Source: Microlunatus kandeliicorticis (GTDB lineage: Bacteria > Actinomycetota > Actinomycetes > Propionibacteriales > Propionibacteriaceae). Taken from it: a stretch of DNA of 64,000 nt. Below, one piece after another: positions 1-7,462 of this stretch. Within the stretch, counting starts at the first letter, position 1, and each line of letters begins with the position of its first letter. Under the pieces are notes generated by a model. That model saw only the letters and a list, made by a program, of their open reading frames with translations, was not told where the DNA came from and ran no database searches. Both the position numbers and the translations under genes were made by a program. The stretch spans positions 310,001 to 374,000 of the forward strand of contig NZ_JACGWT010000004.1 of NCBI RefSeq assembly GCF_014137855.1, written 5' to 3'.

Positions 1-49
1 GCGACGACACGGGCGACGGCACCGGGCGGGTGAGCTGTTCGACGGACAC
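1..49 (-). CDS. 5' end of an unidentified SOS-regulated gene running off the left edge
   Basis: A reading frame opens leftward at a GTG (position 49) and stays open to the window edge; its codons are almost all G/C-ending, as in real genes here. The peptide begins V-S-V-E-Q-L. The start lies exactly 10 nt beyond a LexA-type box, the same geometry as at the ImuA-like gene start at 2882, whose product also begins V-S-V. An alternative ATG at 57 gives a frame with poor codon use. Only 16 codons are visible, so no function can be given. Confidence 0.4.
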   Translation of the reverse strand, partial: MSVEQLTRPVPSPVSS

Positions 50-59
50 CTGTTCATAA

Positions 60-75
60 TCGAACAGGTGTTCGT
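60..75 (-). promoter_or_regulatory. LexA/SOS box (15 of 16 symmetric positions)
   Basis: The sequence tcgaacaggtgttcgt fits the actinobacterial LexA operator TCGAAC-N4-GTTCGA with one mismatch. Read leftward it is followed by TTATG and then a GTG 10 nt after the box, so it would control the gene leaving the left edge. It is part of a larger symmetry: acacctgttc (46-55) is repeated inverted as gaacaggtgt (62-71). Confidence 0.65.
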
Positions 76-80
76 CTCAG

Positions 81-611
81 TCAAGAGCGGATTCGAACAC
101 CTGTGAGTTTGCGGAAGTAGCGCGCCGACTCCTCGTACCCGAGGGCACGGTAGAAGGCGTCGGCCCGGCGGGTGGCGACGGCCACGTAGGCGACGTCCCG
201 CGAGCCGGCGAGCGTCTCGAACCGGGCCATCAGCGCCCGCCCGATGCCGCCGCCACGCCGCGCCCCGGTGACACAGACCTCCTCCACCCAGCCGATCGGC
301 CCGTTCGCGTGGAACGCCGGGTGCAGCATCCCGTGCAGGTAGCCGACCACCCGGGCCGACCCGTCACCGGGTTGAGGCTCCACCTCAGCCTGACCCTCAG
401 CCTGACCCTCGACCTGACCCTCGACCGGCACTTCATGGTCGGACCCGGCGACCTCGGCGACCAGCAGGAGCTGCTCGGGATCACCGAGCACGGTGCGCCA
501 GGACCGGTCGAACGCCGTCCGCTCGGGCACCGCGGTGGTGGCGAGCTCGACGGCCAGCGCGAACACCGCGTCGGCGTCCTCCGGTCGGGCGAGTCGGATC
601 AGCGCAGTCAT
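81..611 (-). CDS. GNAT family N-acetyltransferase with a tandem-repeat loop
   Basis: This 176-residue protein is a single-domain GCN5-related N-acetyltransferase, which moves an acetyl group from acetyl-CoA to an amine; the substrate is unknown. The acetyl-CoA pyrophosphate-binding loop is visible as R-R-G-G-G-I-G-R-A around residues 119-127, followed by the usual C-terminal region ending A-F-Y-R-A-L-G-Y. The ATG at 611 was chosen because it overlaps the stop of the upstream methyltransferase (ATGA, 608-611), which implies translational coupling. Residues 63-80 form an unusual E-G-Q-V/A tetrapeptide repeat encoded by a 12-bp tandem repeat, inserted between two core strands. The family is clear, the substrate is not. 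Confidence 0.85.
   Translation of the reverse strand: MTALIRLARPEDADAVFALAVELATTAVPERTAFDRSWRTVLGDPEQLLLVAEVAGSDHEVPVEGQVEGQAEGQAEVEPQPGDGSARVVGYLHGMLHPAFHANGPIGWVEEVCVTGARRGGGIGRALMARFETLAGSRDVAYVAVATRRADAFYRALGYEESARYFRKLTGVRIRS
372..425 (-). repeat. 12-bp tandem repeat inside the GNAT gene
   Basis: About four copies of a 12-bp unit encode V-E-G-Q / A-E-G-Q tetrapeptides in the acetyltransferase. The unit preserves the reading frame, so copy-number change would only lengthen or shorten a hydrophilic loop. Confidence 0.8.
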
Positions 612-1426
612 CCGCGCTCTTCGGCACCATCGGCCCGGTGCGCCGTGGCCACCAGGTGCGGGCTCAATCCGAGCAGCTCCGGTACTCGCTCCACGACCCG
701 AGCCGAGTCGAGCAACACCTTCCACGCCTCCGGGTCAGCTCGCCGCCGGAGGATGTCCTCAGGCGGTAGCGGAATGCCCTCGACCCCGACGAGATCGTCC
801 AGCACCAACCCCGCCGCAGCGATCTCCTCGGCGAGGGCCGCGGGCCGATGGACGTAGGCGTTGAAGCCCCGGTCCGTGACCGGGCCGAGGTGTCCGGACC
901 GCTCCGCTTCCTCGACCACGCCGACGGCCGACGGAACCTGCTCCGCCAGACGCTCGACCAGCAGTCCCGCCAACCGTGGCGCCCACCGAGAGATCGCCGC
1001 GGCGAAGACAATTCCGCCGGGACGGACCACTCGAGCGGCTTCGGCGAGCGCCTGCACCCGGTCGGCCCGATCGGCGAGGTGGTACAGCGGGCCGAGCAGG
1101 AGCACGGCGTCGACCACCCCGTCGCCGAGGTCGAGATCGCGGGCGTCACCAATTGCGGAAGTGACGTGTGCATGACCGCGCTCCCGCACCTGCGCGACGT
1201 GCAACTCCATGAGGTCACGGTGCTCGACCCGGTATCCGAGGCCGGCGAGCCAGAAGGCGTAGCGCCCTGGTCCGCCGCCTATGTCGGCCACGGTCGCGGG
1301 CACGGGCGGAAGGGCCCGAGAAAGGATCTCCTGGGTGCGCGCAAGCTCGAGCGATCCGGTGGCACCGGAGAGCCGGTCACGTTCCAAGCCGCGGTCGTAG
1401 TAGTCGTGCAAGGCCGAATCGGTCAC
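608..1426 (-). CDS. class I SAM-dependent methyltransferase
   Basis: The 272-residue product has a Rossmann-type methyltransferase core. Motif I is V-A-D-I-G-G-G-P-G at residues 46-54. A later L-L-L-G-P-L-Y-H-L segment resembles motif IV of small-molecule methyltransferases of the UbiE/Methyltransf_11 type. The GTG at 1426 gives a normal N-terminus; upstream codons in frame run into the promoter region of the divergent DinB-like gene. It is first in a two-gene unit with the GNAT protein (4-bp overlap). The methyl acceptor cannot be deduced. Confidence 0.85.
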   Translation of the reverse strand: MTDSALHDYYDRGLERDRLSGATGSLELARTQEILSRALPPVPATVADIGGGPGRYAFWLAGLGYRVEHRDLMELHVAQVRERGHAHVTSAIGDARDLDLGDGVVDAVLLLGPLYHLADRADRVQALAEAARVVRPGGIVFAAAISRWAPRLAGLLVERLAEQVPSAVGVVEEAERSGHLGPVTDRGFNAYVHRPAALAEEIAAAGLVLDDLVGVEGIPLPPEDILRRRADPEAWKVLLDSARVVERVPELLGLSPHLVATAHRADGAEERG

Positions 1427-1524
1427 GGCTCGAGCCTGCCGGGTGGGTGGTCCGCCGTCGATCCGGTTTTGGATGACGCGCTTTTCCGGTGGCCGACGCG
1501 CGGACGATTCGCGATGCTGGGGCG

Positions 1525-2109
1525 ATGAGCAGCACCGAGGAGGTCCCCGAGCGCTGGCACCGTGGCACCGTCCACGACGACATGTGGGTCGACCCGGACG
1601 AGGACCCGCGCGAGACCGGGCAGGTCCCGGAGGGCGAGCGCGAGGTCCTGCTGTCCTATCTCGACGCCTACCGGCACACGCTGCGGATGAAGTGCGCCGG
1701 GCTCGACGCCGAGCAGCTGGCGCGCCGGTCGGTGCCGCCGTCGACGATGTCGCTGCTCGGCCTGGTCCGGCACCTGGCCGAGGTGGAGCGCAGCTGGACC
1801 CGCCGCTACGTGCTCGGTCAGGACGTCCCCCCGCTCCACGGCACACCCGAGGACCGCGACGCCGACTTCGACGGCGCGGTCGGCGACCCGGAGGTGGTGG
1901 GTCGCGCCTTCGCCGACTGGGAGGCCGAGATGGCGGTCACCGACACGATGATCGCCTCCACCGCCGACCTCGGCACCCGGGCGGTCCGGGGGCAGCCCGT
2001 TCCGCCGGAGCTGCGCGACATCCTGGTCCACCTGATCGAGGAGTACGCCCGGCACTGCGGTCACGCCGACCTGTTGCGCGAGCGGATCGACGGCCGGGTC
2101 GGGCAGTAG
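1525..2109 (+). CDS. DinB-like (DUF664-type) protein
   Basis: This 194-residue protein belongs to the DinB/YfiT four-helix-bundle superfamily, whose members often bind a divalent metal through three histidines and in actinobacteria include thiol-dependent transferases. Histidine-containing helices H-L-A-E-V-E (around residue 83) and H-C-G-H-A-D-L-L-R-E near the end match the usual ligand positions. The ATG at 1525 (M-S-S-T-E-E) is preferred over an in-frame ATG at 1489, which lies in the divergent promoter region. It faces the methyltransferase gene. No SOS box is seen in front of it. Confidence 0.8.
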   Translation: MSSTEEVPERWHRGTVHDDMWVDPDEDPRETGQVPEGEREVLLSYLDAYRHTLRMKCAGLDAEQLARRSVPPSTMSLLGLVRHLAEVERSWTRRYVLGQDVPPLHGTPEDRDADFDGAVGDPEVVGRAFADWEAEMAVTDTMIASTADLGTRAVRGQPVPPELRDILVHLIEEYARHCGHADLLRERIDGRVGQ

Positions 2110-2156
2110 CCCCGACAGCCCCCGACGACAGTCCGACGGTCCCGACAGCCCCGCGT

Positions 2157-2882
2157 TCAGCGGGCCACCCGGAGCACCGGCGCCCGCGTCTCGGCGGCCA
2201 CCCGGACCACCCCGTCGGCGTCCGGGAGCCACAGGTCGGCCTCCGCACCCGGCGCGCCGACCCGGCGCGAGGCGACGGTCACCCGGCGCGCGTCCAGGTG
2301 CCCGTAGCCCTGACCGATCCCGGTCCAGCTGGTCCGCAGCACCCGCAGCCGGGCGTCGCTGCGCGGCCAGTCGCCCAGCACGATCAACGCCGCCTCCCGC
2401 TGCCGCAGCCGGGAGTCGAGCCGGGCCGCCTGGTGCGGGCCGATCCGGCCGTCGCGTCCCTGTGGCGGCCGCACCACCACCACGGTCAGCACGTCGACCA
2501 TCGCCGCGGCCACGGTCAGCCAGTTCTCCCCCGGCTCGGGCACCAGCACCGTCCGGTCGATCTGCACCCCCAGCGACGCGGCCGCCTCGACCCCGAACTC
2601 GGGGACGCCGACCACCCCGCACCAGGCCCCGGCCCCCGACGGGCCGGCCATCAGCGCCATCGCCAGCAGCGGGGAGTCGACGGCATAGCTGCACCCGGTC
2701 TGCAGCTGCACCAGCGGCCGGAGCACCGGCAGGGTCTCCAGCGGGTGGGTGACCGCGGTGCCCTGCATCCGGTGCACCCGCTCCTGCAGCTCGCGGATGG
2801 TCGCGTCGGTCTCCGCCCCCAGACGCCGCGAGGGACGACGCGCCGGGGCGGGCACCGCGGGCGAGACGGCCGGAACACTCAC
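2157..2882 (-). CDS. ImuA-like SOS protein (RecA-related, degenerate), orphan
   Basis: The 241-residue product resembles the ImuA/ImuA' family, small degenerate RecA-like proteins that assist the error-prone polymerase pair ImuB/DnaE2 in actinobacterial SOS mutagenesis. It has the family-like layout: an N-terminal helix (A-T-I-R-E-L-Q-E-R-V), a T-G-C-S-Y-A-V-D segment and a hydrophobic V-V-V-V-R-P-P strand, with no intact Walker A lysine. The GTG at 2882 was chosen because it lies 10 nt beyond a perfect LexA box with a GATTAT -10-like element between, implying a leaderless transcript. A GGAGG sequence abuts the start too closely to act as a normal ribosome site. No imuB or dnaE2 is present in the window. 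The family call is by eye. Confidence 0.65.
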   Translation of the reverse strand: MSVPAVSPAVPAPARRPSRRLGAETDATIRELQERVHRMQGTAVTHPLETLPVLRPLVQLQTGCSYAVDSPLLAMALMAGPSGAGAWCGVVGVPEFGVEAAASLGVQIDRTVLVPEPGENWLTVAAAMVDVLTVVVVRPPQGRDGRIGPHQAARLDSRLRQREAALIVLGDWPRSDARLRVLRTSWTGIGQGYGHLDARRVTVASRRVGAPGAEADLWLPDADGVVRVAAETRAPVLRVAR

Positions 2883-2892
2883 CCCTCCATAA

Positions 2893-2908
2893 TCGAACGG
2901 AAGTTCGA
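2893..2908 (-). promoter_or_regulatory. LexA/SOS box upstream of the ImuA-like gene
   Basis: The 16-bp palindrome tcgaacggaagttcga matches the actinobacterial LexA operator exactly in both half sites. It abuts GATTAT (leftward) and the GTG start of the ImuA-like gene. It could also affect the small rightward membrane gene at 3016. Confidence 0.9.
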
Positions 2909-3015
2909 TCAGGACAAGTCTCCGGCCCGAGGATGACCGCGACCGACGGCTGGAGAACCTCCGGTCGCCTGGCTTCGAGGTCGTCGGGCGCGCACCGTCC
3001 GCCGAGGAGACGTCG

Positions 3016-3222
3016 GTGGCCGCCACCCTGTGCTCCGGTCTCCGGACCCTGCACCTCGGGGTCGCCGGCCTCCTGACCGTCCCCACCACGGTGCTGGTGC
3101 TGCTGTGCACCCTCGGTGGCCGGATCCCGGCGCGGCCGTCGCCCGCACCACGGGACGCGCCGTCCGGAGACGGCACCGGCCCCGGGACAGGTCCGGACCC
3201 CGCGGGCCGGCCCGTGAACTAG
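3016..3222 (+). CDS. small single-span membrane protein
   Basis: A 68-residue frame starts at GTG 3016, preceded by a good ribosome site (gaggag, 3003-3008, six bases before the start). Codon third positions are nearly all G or C across the frame. The product has one hydrophobic stretch, about residues 12-35 (L-H-L-G-V-A-G-L-L-T-V-P...), and a Pro/Gly-rich hydrophilic tail. It ends 11 bp before the sugar isomerase-like gene, so the two may be cotranscribed. No family is recognised. Confidence 0.55.
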   Translation: MAATLCSGLRTLHLGVAGLLTVPTTVLVLLCTLGGRIPARPSPAPRDAPSGDGTGPGTGPDPAGRPVN

Positions 3223-3233
3223 CGTTGTCGTCC

Positions 3234-4076
3234 GTGTTCTCCAACCTGAGCCTCGGAGCCCTCGGCTTCTCCCTCGACCACCCGACCGCTGTCGACCTCG
3301 CCGCGCGCCACGGCTTCGGCGGGCTCGACCCCGACCTCGGTCACCTGCAGCGCCTCGGCAGCCCGTCGGCGGTCGAGGAGTTCGCCGCCGGCGTCCGCGA
3401 GCGGGGCCTGCAGTGGGGCATCGCGGGCCTCCCGGTCGACCTCTACGCCCCGGTCACCGACTTCGTCACCGCGGTGGCCGGGCTGGCCGACGCCGTCGCA
3501 CCGCTCACCGCCGCCGGCGTGACCCGGATCGGCACCTGGCTGCGCCCTATGCACGACGACCTCGACTACCGCCACAACTGGCGGCTGCACGTCAGCCGGC
3601 TCCAGCTGGTCGCCGACGTCCTCGCCGGCGCCGGGTTGCGGCTCGGCCTCGAGTACATCGGCCCAAAGACCTTCTGGTCGACCGAGCGCTTCCCGTTCCT
3701 GCACTCGCTCGGCGAGGCCCGTGAGCTGATCGCCGACACCGGCGCACGCAACATCGGGCTGATCCTGGACAGCTACCACTGGTACACCGCCGGTGAGGAC
3801 GCCGACGACCTCGCCGGGCTGACCGACGCCGAGATCGTCTCGGTCGACACCAACGACGCCCGCGACGACCGCACCCGCGACGAGCAGCAGGACCTCGACC
3901 GGCGACTCCCGTACGACACCGGCGTGATCGACCTCGACGGGTTCGCCGCGGCCCTGCGCTCCGCCGGCTACACCGGCCCGGTCAAGGTCGAGCCGTTCAT
4001 GAAGAGCCTGGCCGCCCAGCCGGTCGACGACGTGCTCGACGACGTCTCCGCCCGGCTCGGCCGCTTCGTCGGCTGA
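3234..4076 (+). CDS. sugar phosphate isomerase/epimerase (xylose isomerase-like TIM barrel)
   Basis: The 280-residue product looks like an AP_endonuc_2 / xylose isomerase-like TIM barrel, a family that isomerises or epimerises sugars and inositols with a divalent metal. Candidate metal ligands are spaced as in the family: the Glu in G-L-E-Y-I-G, the Asp and His in I-L-D-S-Y-H-W-Y, the Asp pair in S-V-D-T-N-D and the Glu in V-K-V-E-P-F. The GTG start at 3234 was chosen from the conserved-looking N-terminus; a TTG at 3225 is a close alternative. The substrate is unknown. Confidence 0.8.
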   Translation: MFSNLSLGALGFSLDHPTAVDLAARHGFGGLDPDLGHLQRLGSPSAVEEFAAGVRERGLQWGIAGLPVDLYAPVTDFVTAVAGLADAVAPLTAAGVTRIGTWLRPMHDDLDYRHNWRLHVSRLQLVADVLAGAGLRLGLEYIGPKTFWSTERFPFLHSLGEARELIADTGARNIGLILDSYHWYTAGEDADDLAGLTDAEIVSVDTNDARDDRTRDEQQDLDRRLPYDTGVIDLDGFAAALRSAGYTGPVKVEPFMKSLAAQPVDDVLDDVSARLGRFVG

Positions 4077-4119
4077 GCCGCACCACCGGTCAGGACGCCG
4101 CCCCAGCGGTGGGCCCGGC

Positions 4120-5274
4120 TCAGCGCCGCGCCCACTGCCACGGCGGCCCCTCCAGGCTGCCCTGACCGGCGACCCGGGTCTCGCCGGCCTGCTTCTCGAG
4201 CTCGACCAGGACGGCGCCCCGGTCGGCCAGTCCCTGGCTCAGCGGCTCGGCGTGGGTGACCACCAGCACCTGGGTCGCGGTCGCCGAGCCGTGGGCCGAG
4301 GCGTCGGCCACCAGCTCGACGAGCGCCGGCAGCAGGTCGCGGTGCAGGCTGGTCTCGGGCTCGTTGAGCACCACCAGCCCCGCGGGTCGTGGGGCCAGCA
4401 GCGCCGCCGTCCAGGCGAGGAACCGCACCGTGCCGTCGGACAGCTCGGCGGCGCCGAGCGACCGCAGCAGCCCCGCCTGCCGGAGCCGGAGCTCGAACAG
4501 CCCGTCGCGCTCGACCACCTCGACCCGGCTGCCCGGAAAGGCACGGTCGACGGCGGCGTCCAGCCGACCGGCGTCGCCGATCTCACGGACGGTCTGCAAC
4601 GCCGCCGCCAGGTCGGCGCCGTCCCCTGCCAGCACCGGCGTCCGGGTGCCGACCATCGCCGCGCGGGCCGGCGCGGCCTCGTCGGTGCGGACGTGGTCGT
4701 AGAACCGCCAGCTCCGCAGCAGGATCCGGACGGCCCGCAGCTCGGGCTCGTCGACCTCGTCGAGCATGCTCTCCCAGCCCAGCAGCGACTGGTCGGCCTC
4801 GCGCCAGTCGCGCTGCTCGCGGATCCGCACCTGCGGGCCGCGCCGCTCGGCGAGCAGGGTCGCCGGGCGCAGCACCGGGCCCTGCCAGACGCTCTCCACC
4901 TTGATCTCGGGGTCACGGGCGAACATCGAGTCCGAGGGCGTCGGCAGCCCGAGATCGACGGCGTAGCCGAACACGTCGGAGGCGAAGCCGAGCCGCAACG
5001 CCACCGGACCGGTCCGCACCGTGCCCTGCGGACGCCCGACGCTGCCGGCGCGCCCACCGTGCTCGGGTCCGGCCCACAGCACCGAAGGCATCCCGCCCTC
5101 GCGGGCCAGCGCACTGATCGCCCCGTCCCGGCCGGCCGCCGCGAGCAGCCGCAGCGCGCGGTAGAGGCTCGACTTGCCGCTGCCGTTGGGACCGGTGACC
5201 ACGGTGACGCGCCCGAGCTCGACCCGCAGGCTGCGGATCGACCGGTACCCCTCGACGGCCAGCGCGGTCAGCAC
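4120..5274 (-). CDS. AAA-family ATPase, RecF/SMC-like
   Basis: This 384-residue protein has an ABC/SMC-type ATPase fold. Walker A is G-P-N-G-S-G-K-S near residues 29-36, the signature-like region reads L-S-D-G-T-V-R-F, and Walker B is L-V-V-L-N-E-P-E-T-S-L-H, which is characteristic of the COG4637/AAA_21 (OLD-related) group. The C-terminus ends soon after a V-V-T-H-A-E switch motif, so no TOPRIM nuclease domain is attached and it is not a full OLD nuclease. It stands alone, convergent with the isomerase. The role is unknown; DNA repair or defence are only guesses. Confidence 0.8.
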   Translation of the reverse strand: MLTALAVEGYRSIRSLRVELGRVTVVTGPNGSGKSSLYRALRLLAAAGRDGAISALAREGGMPSVLWAGPEHGGRAGSVGRPQGTVRTGPVALRLGFASDVFGYAVDLGLPTPSDSMFARDPEIKVESVWQGPVLRPATLLAERRGPQVRIREQRDWREADQSLLGWESMLDEVDEPELRAVRILLRSWRFYDHVRTDEAAPARAAMVGTRTPVLAGDGADLAAALQTVREIGDAGRLDAAVDRAFPGSRVEVVERDGLFELRLRQAGLLRSLGAAELSDGTVRFLAWTAALLAPRPAGLVVLNEPETSLHRDLLPALVELVADASAHGSATATQVLVVTHAEPLSQGLADRGAVLVELEKQAGETRVAGQGSLEGPPWQWARR

Positions 5275-5353
5275 GCGGCGAGTCTAGGGACGGGTCCGGA
5301 CACCGCCCGGACCGCTGGATAGCCTGACGCCCACCCCGAGCTGAGGAGGTCCC

Positions 5354-6073
5354 GTGGTCGCGACCGCGCTGGGCTTCACCCTGATCCCGGTGCTCGCGGC
5401 ACTCGTCTCCGGGATCGTCGCCGCCGTCCGGCAGCCCGGGCCCCGGGTGAAGAGCGGCCTGCAGCACCTGGCCGCCGGGGTGGTCTTCGCCGCGGCCGCG
5501 ATCGAGCTGCTGCCGGGTGTGCTCGCCCACTCCCCGGTGGTGGCGATCATCGGCTTCGGCATCGGGATCGCGGTGATGTTCGGGTTCCGCGCGCTCGGCC
5601 AGCACCTCGAGCACCGCCGCGAGCAGGCGGGTGCGGTCGGGCTGCCGATCGGGATGGCGGTGGCCATCGGGATCGACTTCTTCATCGACGGGGTGATCCT
5701 CGGTGCCGGTTTCGCCTCCGGGTCGCGGGTCGGGGTGCTGCTGACCATCGCGCTGGCCGTCGAGTACCTGTTCGTCGGCCTGTCGCTGGCCGCCACCGCG
5801 GCCGGCACGGCGACCCGCACGTTCGTGGTCCTCGCACCGGTCGCCCTGGCCCTGCTCACCGTGCTCGGGACGCTGCTGGGTCTGGTGCTGCTCGCCGGCG
5901 TCTCGGCCACCGTGCTCGGCGGCGTGCTGGCCTTCGGGGCGGTCGCCTTCATGTACCTGGCCACCGAGGAGCTGCTGGTCGAGGCCCATGCCGAGGGCGA
6001 GACCAGCATCGGCAGCGTCGGGTTCTTCGTCGGCTTCCTGGTCTACCTGGTGCTCGCCGAGCTGATCAGCTGA
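5354..6073 (+). CDS. ZIP-family divalent metal transporter
   Basis: The 239-residue product is an integral membrane protein with about eight hydrophobic segments. It carries the H-L-A-A-G-V-V-F-A-A-A-A-I-E-L-L-P segment typical of ZIP/ZupT transporters, the I-D-F-F-I-D-G helix in the position of the family's TM4 metal site, and an A-V-E-Y-L-F-V-G-L-S helix like TM5. Some canonical His ligands of TM4/TM5 are Asp or Glu here, so metal preference is uncertain. The GTG start has a strong gaggaggt ribosome site (5344-5351). It is convergent with the PAP2 gene, the stops lying a few bases apart. Confidence 0.8.
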   Translation: MVATALGFTLIPVLAALVSGIVAAVRQPGPRVKSGLQHLAAGVVFAAAAIELLPGVLAHSPVVAIIGFGIGIAVMFGFRALGQHLEHRREQAGAVGLPIGMAVAIGIDFFIDGVILGAGFASGSRVGVLLTIALAVEYLFVGLSLAATAAGTATRTFVVLAPVALALLTVLGTLLGLVLLAGVSATVLGGVLAFGAVAFMYLATEELLVEAHAEGETSIGSVGFFVGFLVYLVLAELIS

Positions 6074-6896
6074 CCGGGTGCTCCGGGGGCGCCGGGCGAC
6101 GGCGCAGGGTCAGATAGAGCCGGTGCGCGGTGATCACCAGCCCGAGCCAGGCCAGCCCGACCACCCAGCCGAAGGCGACGTCGGTGAACCAGTGGTGGCC
6201 GAGGAACACCCGGGACAGCCCGATCGCCACCGCCCAGACCGCCGCCAGCACGACGGTCAGCGTGCGGGACCAGCGGTGCTCGAGCCGGCGGATGATCAGA
6301 TAGGCGATCATCCCGGCCACCACGGTGTTGTTGAGCGCGTGACCGGAGGGGAACGACGGTGCCCACTCGTACGGCGGGACGGCGTCGGCCTGCGGCGGCC
6401 GCACCCGCCCGACCACCGTCTTGCCGATGCTGGTGATCGCCAGCGAGCCGGCAGTGGCCAGCACCATCAGCACGATCGGCGTGCGCGACCGCCAGAACAC
6501 CACCATCAGCACCAGCACCACGAAGGCGATGATCGGCAGCCCCACCGGACCGCCGAGATGGGTGAAGGCGTTGACCGCGGCCACCAGGTCGGGCGTGCGG
6601 TGCCCCATCGACCAGACCAGCAGCGGCACGTCGAGCGCGGCGATCCCGTCGTCCTCGGTGACCGCGTCGTAGACCTCGCCGCCCACCAGCACCAGCGCGC
6701 CGACGATCACCAGTCCGACCAGCAGCGTGATCACCAGGACGGCGTTGACCGAGGTCCGGTGCGCCAGGTCGCGACCCCGCTCGACCAGCCAACGACCCGC
6801 GGTCGTCGGCCAGTGGGTCAGCTCGACCGAACCGATCCGCTGCTCGTCCGGCCGGTCGTCGAGCCACGGCGCGTCGGCGGGCCGCCGACGGGTCAG
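6066..6896 (-). CDS. PAP2-superfamily phosphatase (non-canonical start likely)
   Basis: This membrane phosphatase carries all three PAP2 motifs: K-T-V-V-G-R-V-R-P, P-S-G-H, and S-R-V-F-L-G-H-H-W-F-T-D. Such enzymes dephosphorylate lipid phosphates at the outer face of the membrane. About five to six hydrophobic spans are visible. There is no ATG, GTG or TTG at a sensible place: the nearest internal one (GTG, V-I-T-L-L) falls inside the first span, and the next upstream ATG lies about 200 bp inside the hemerythrin gene. A CTG at 6896 overlaps the hemerythrin stop (CTGA) and has gaggag five bases upstream, so it is taken as start. The function is firm, the start tentative. Confidence 0.75.
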   Translation of the reverse strand: MTRRRPADAPWLDDRPDEQRIGSVELTHWPTTAGRWLVERGRDLAHRTSVNAVLVITLLVGLVIVGALVLVGGEVYDAVTEDDGIAALDVPLLVWSMGHRTPDLVAAVNAFTHLGGPVGLPIIAFVVLVLMVVFWRSRTPIVLMVLATAGSLAITSIGKTVVGRVRPPQADAVPPYEWAPSFPSGHALNNTVVAGMIAYLIIRRLEHRWSRTLTVVLAAVWAVAIGLSRVFLGHHWFTDVAFGWVVGLAWLGLVITAHRLYLTLRRRPAPPEHPVS

Positions 6897-7402
6897 CTGT
6901 TCTCCTCGATGTAGGTCTGCGGGTCCTTGTCGACCACGGGGACGCCGTCGACGTGCTCGGCCTCGAACACCGCGAAAGCCAGCCCGATCCGGTGACGGGT
7001 CTCGAGGTCGACGTGCAGCCGGAAGTCCTTCAGACCCTCGTGCTCCTCCTCGCCCATGTGCTCGTCGTTCGCCTCGCGGGCGGCGTTGACGCCCTCCCAC
7101 CAGTCGTCGCTGCCCACCTCGGCGTCGGCGGCCTTGAGGATGCCGTCCCGGATGTCGTTGTGGTCGCCGATCGCGTCGTCGGTCTCCTCGGCCTCCGCGT
7201 CGTCGTGCCGCGCCTTGCCGAGCTTGAGCAGCTCGGGGTAGAAGAGCTCCTCCTCGGCCTCGGCGTGCACCTCGAGCATCGCCGCCAGCCGCTTCCAGAC
7301 GATGCCCAGGCTGCGGGTGTCGCTGCGGTCGATCTCGTCCAGCACGGCGAACATGCGTCGCTGCTCGTGGTGATCGCTCAAGATCAGCTCGGTGATGTCC
7401 AT
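6893..7402 (-). CDS. hemerythrin HHE-domain protein
   Basis: The 169-residue protein has a hemerythrin-like four-helix bundle that usually binds a di-iron centre sensing or handling O2, NO or iron. The expected pattern is seen: D-H-H-E-Q near residue 10, E-V-H-A-E-A-E-E-E-L-F-Y-P in helix 2, I-G-D-H-N-D-I in helix 3 and E-H-M-G-E-E-E-H-E-G in helix 4. The C-terminus extends beyond the domain. It appears cotranscribed with the PAP2 gene, whose start overlaps its stop. Confidence 0.9.
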   Translation of the reverse strand: MDITELILSDHHEQRRMFAVLDEIDRSDTRSLGIVWKRLAAMLEVHAEAEEELFYPELLKLGKARHDDAEAEETDDAIGDHNDIRDGILKAADAEVGSDDWWEGVNAAREANDEHMGEEEHEGLKDFRLHVDLETRHRIGLAFAVFEAEHVDGVPVVDKDPQTYIEENS

Positions 7403-7462
7403 CGTCGCCCTTCCGGTCGGGACGGCGCGGTGATCACCGACGCCGGGGTTGTGCTCTCGACC

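Noticed and set aside
81-110. tRNA-like T-loop (gttcgaatcc on the minus strand)
   Set aside because: The flanking bases do not pair into a T stem and the sequence is the coding end of the GNAT gene next to a LexA-like site.
4120-5274. OLD-family defence nuclease
   Set aside because: The ATPase half is present but no TOPRIM domain follows and there is no partner helicase gene.
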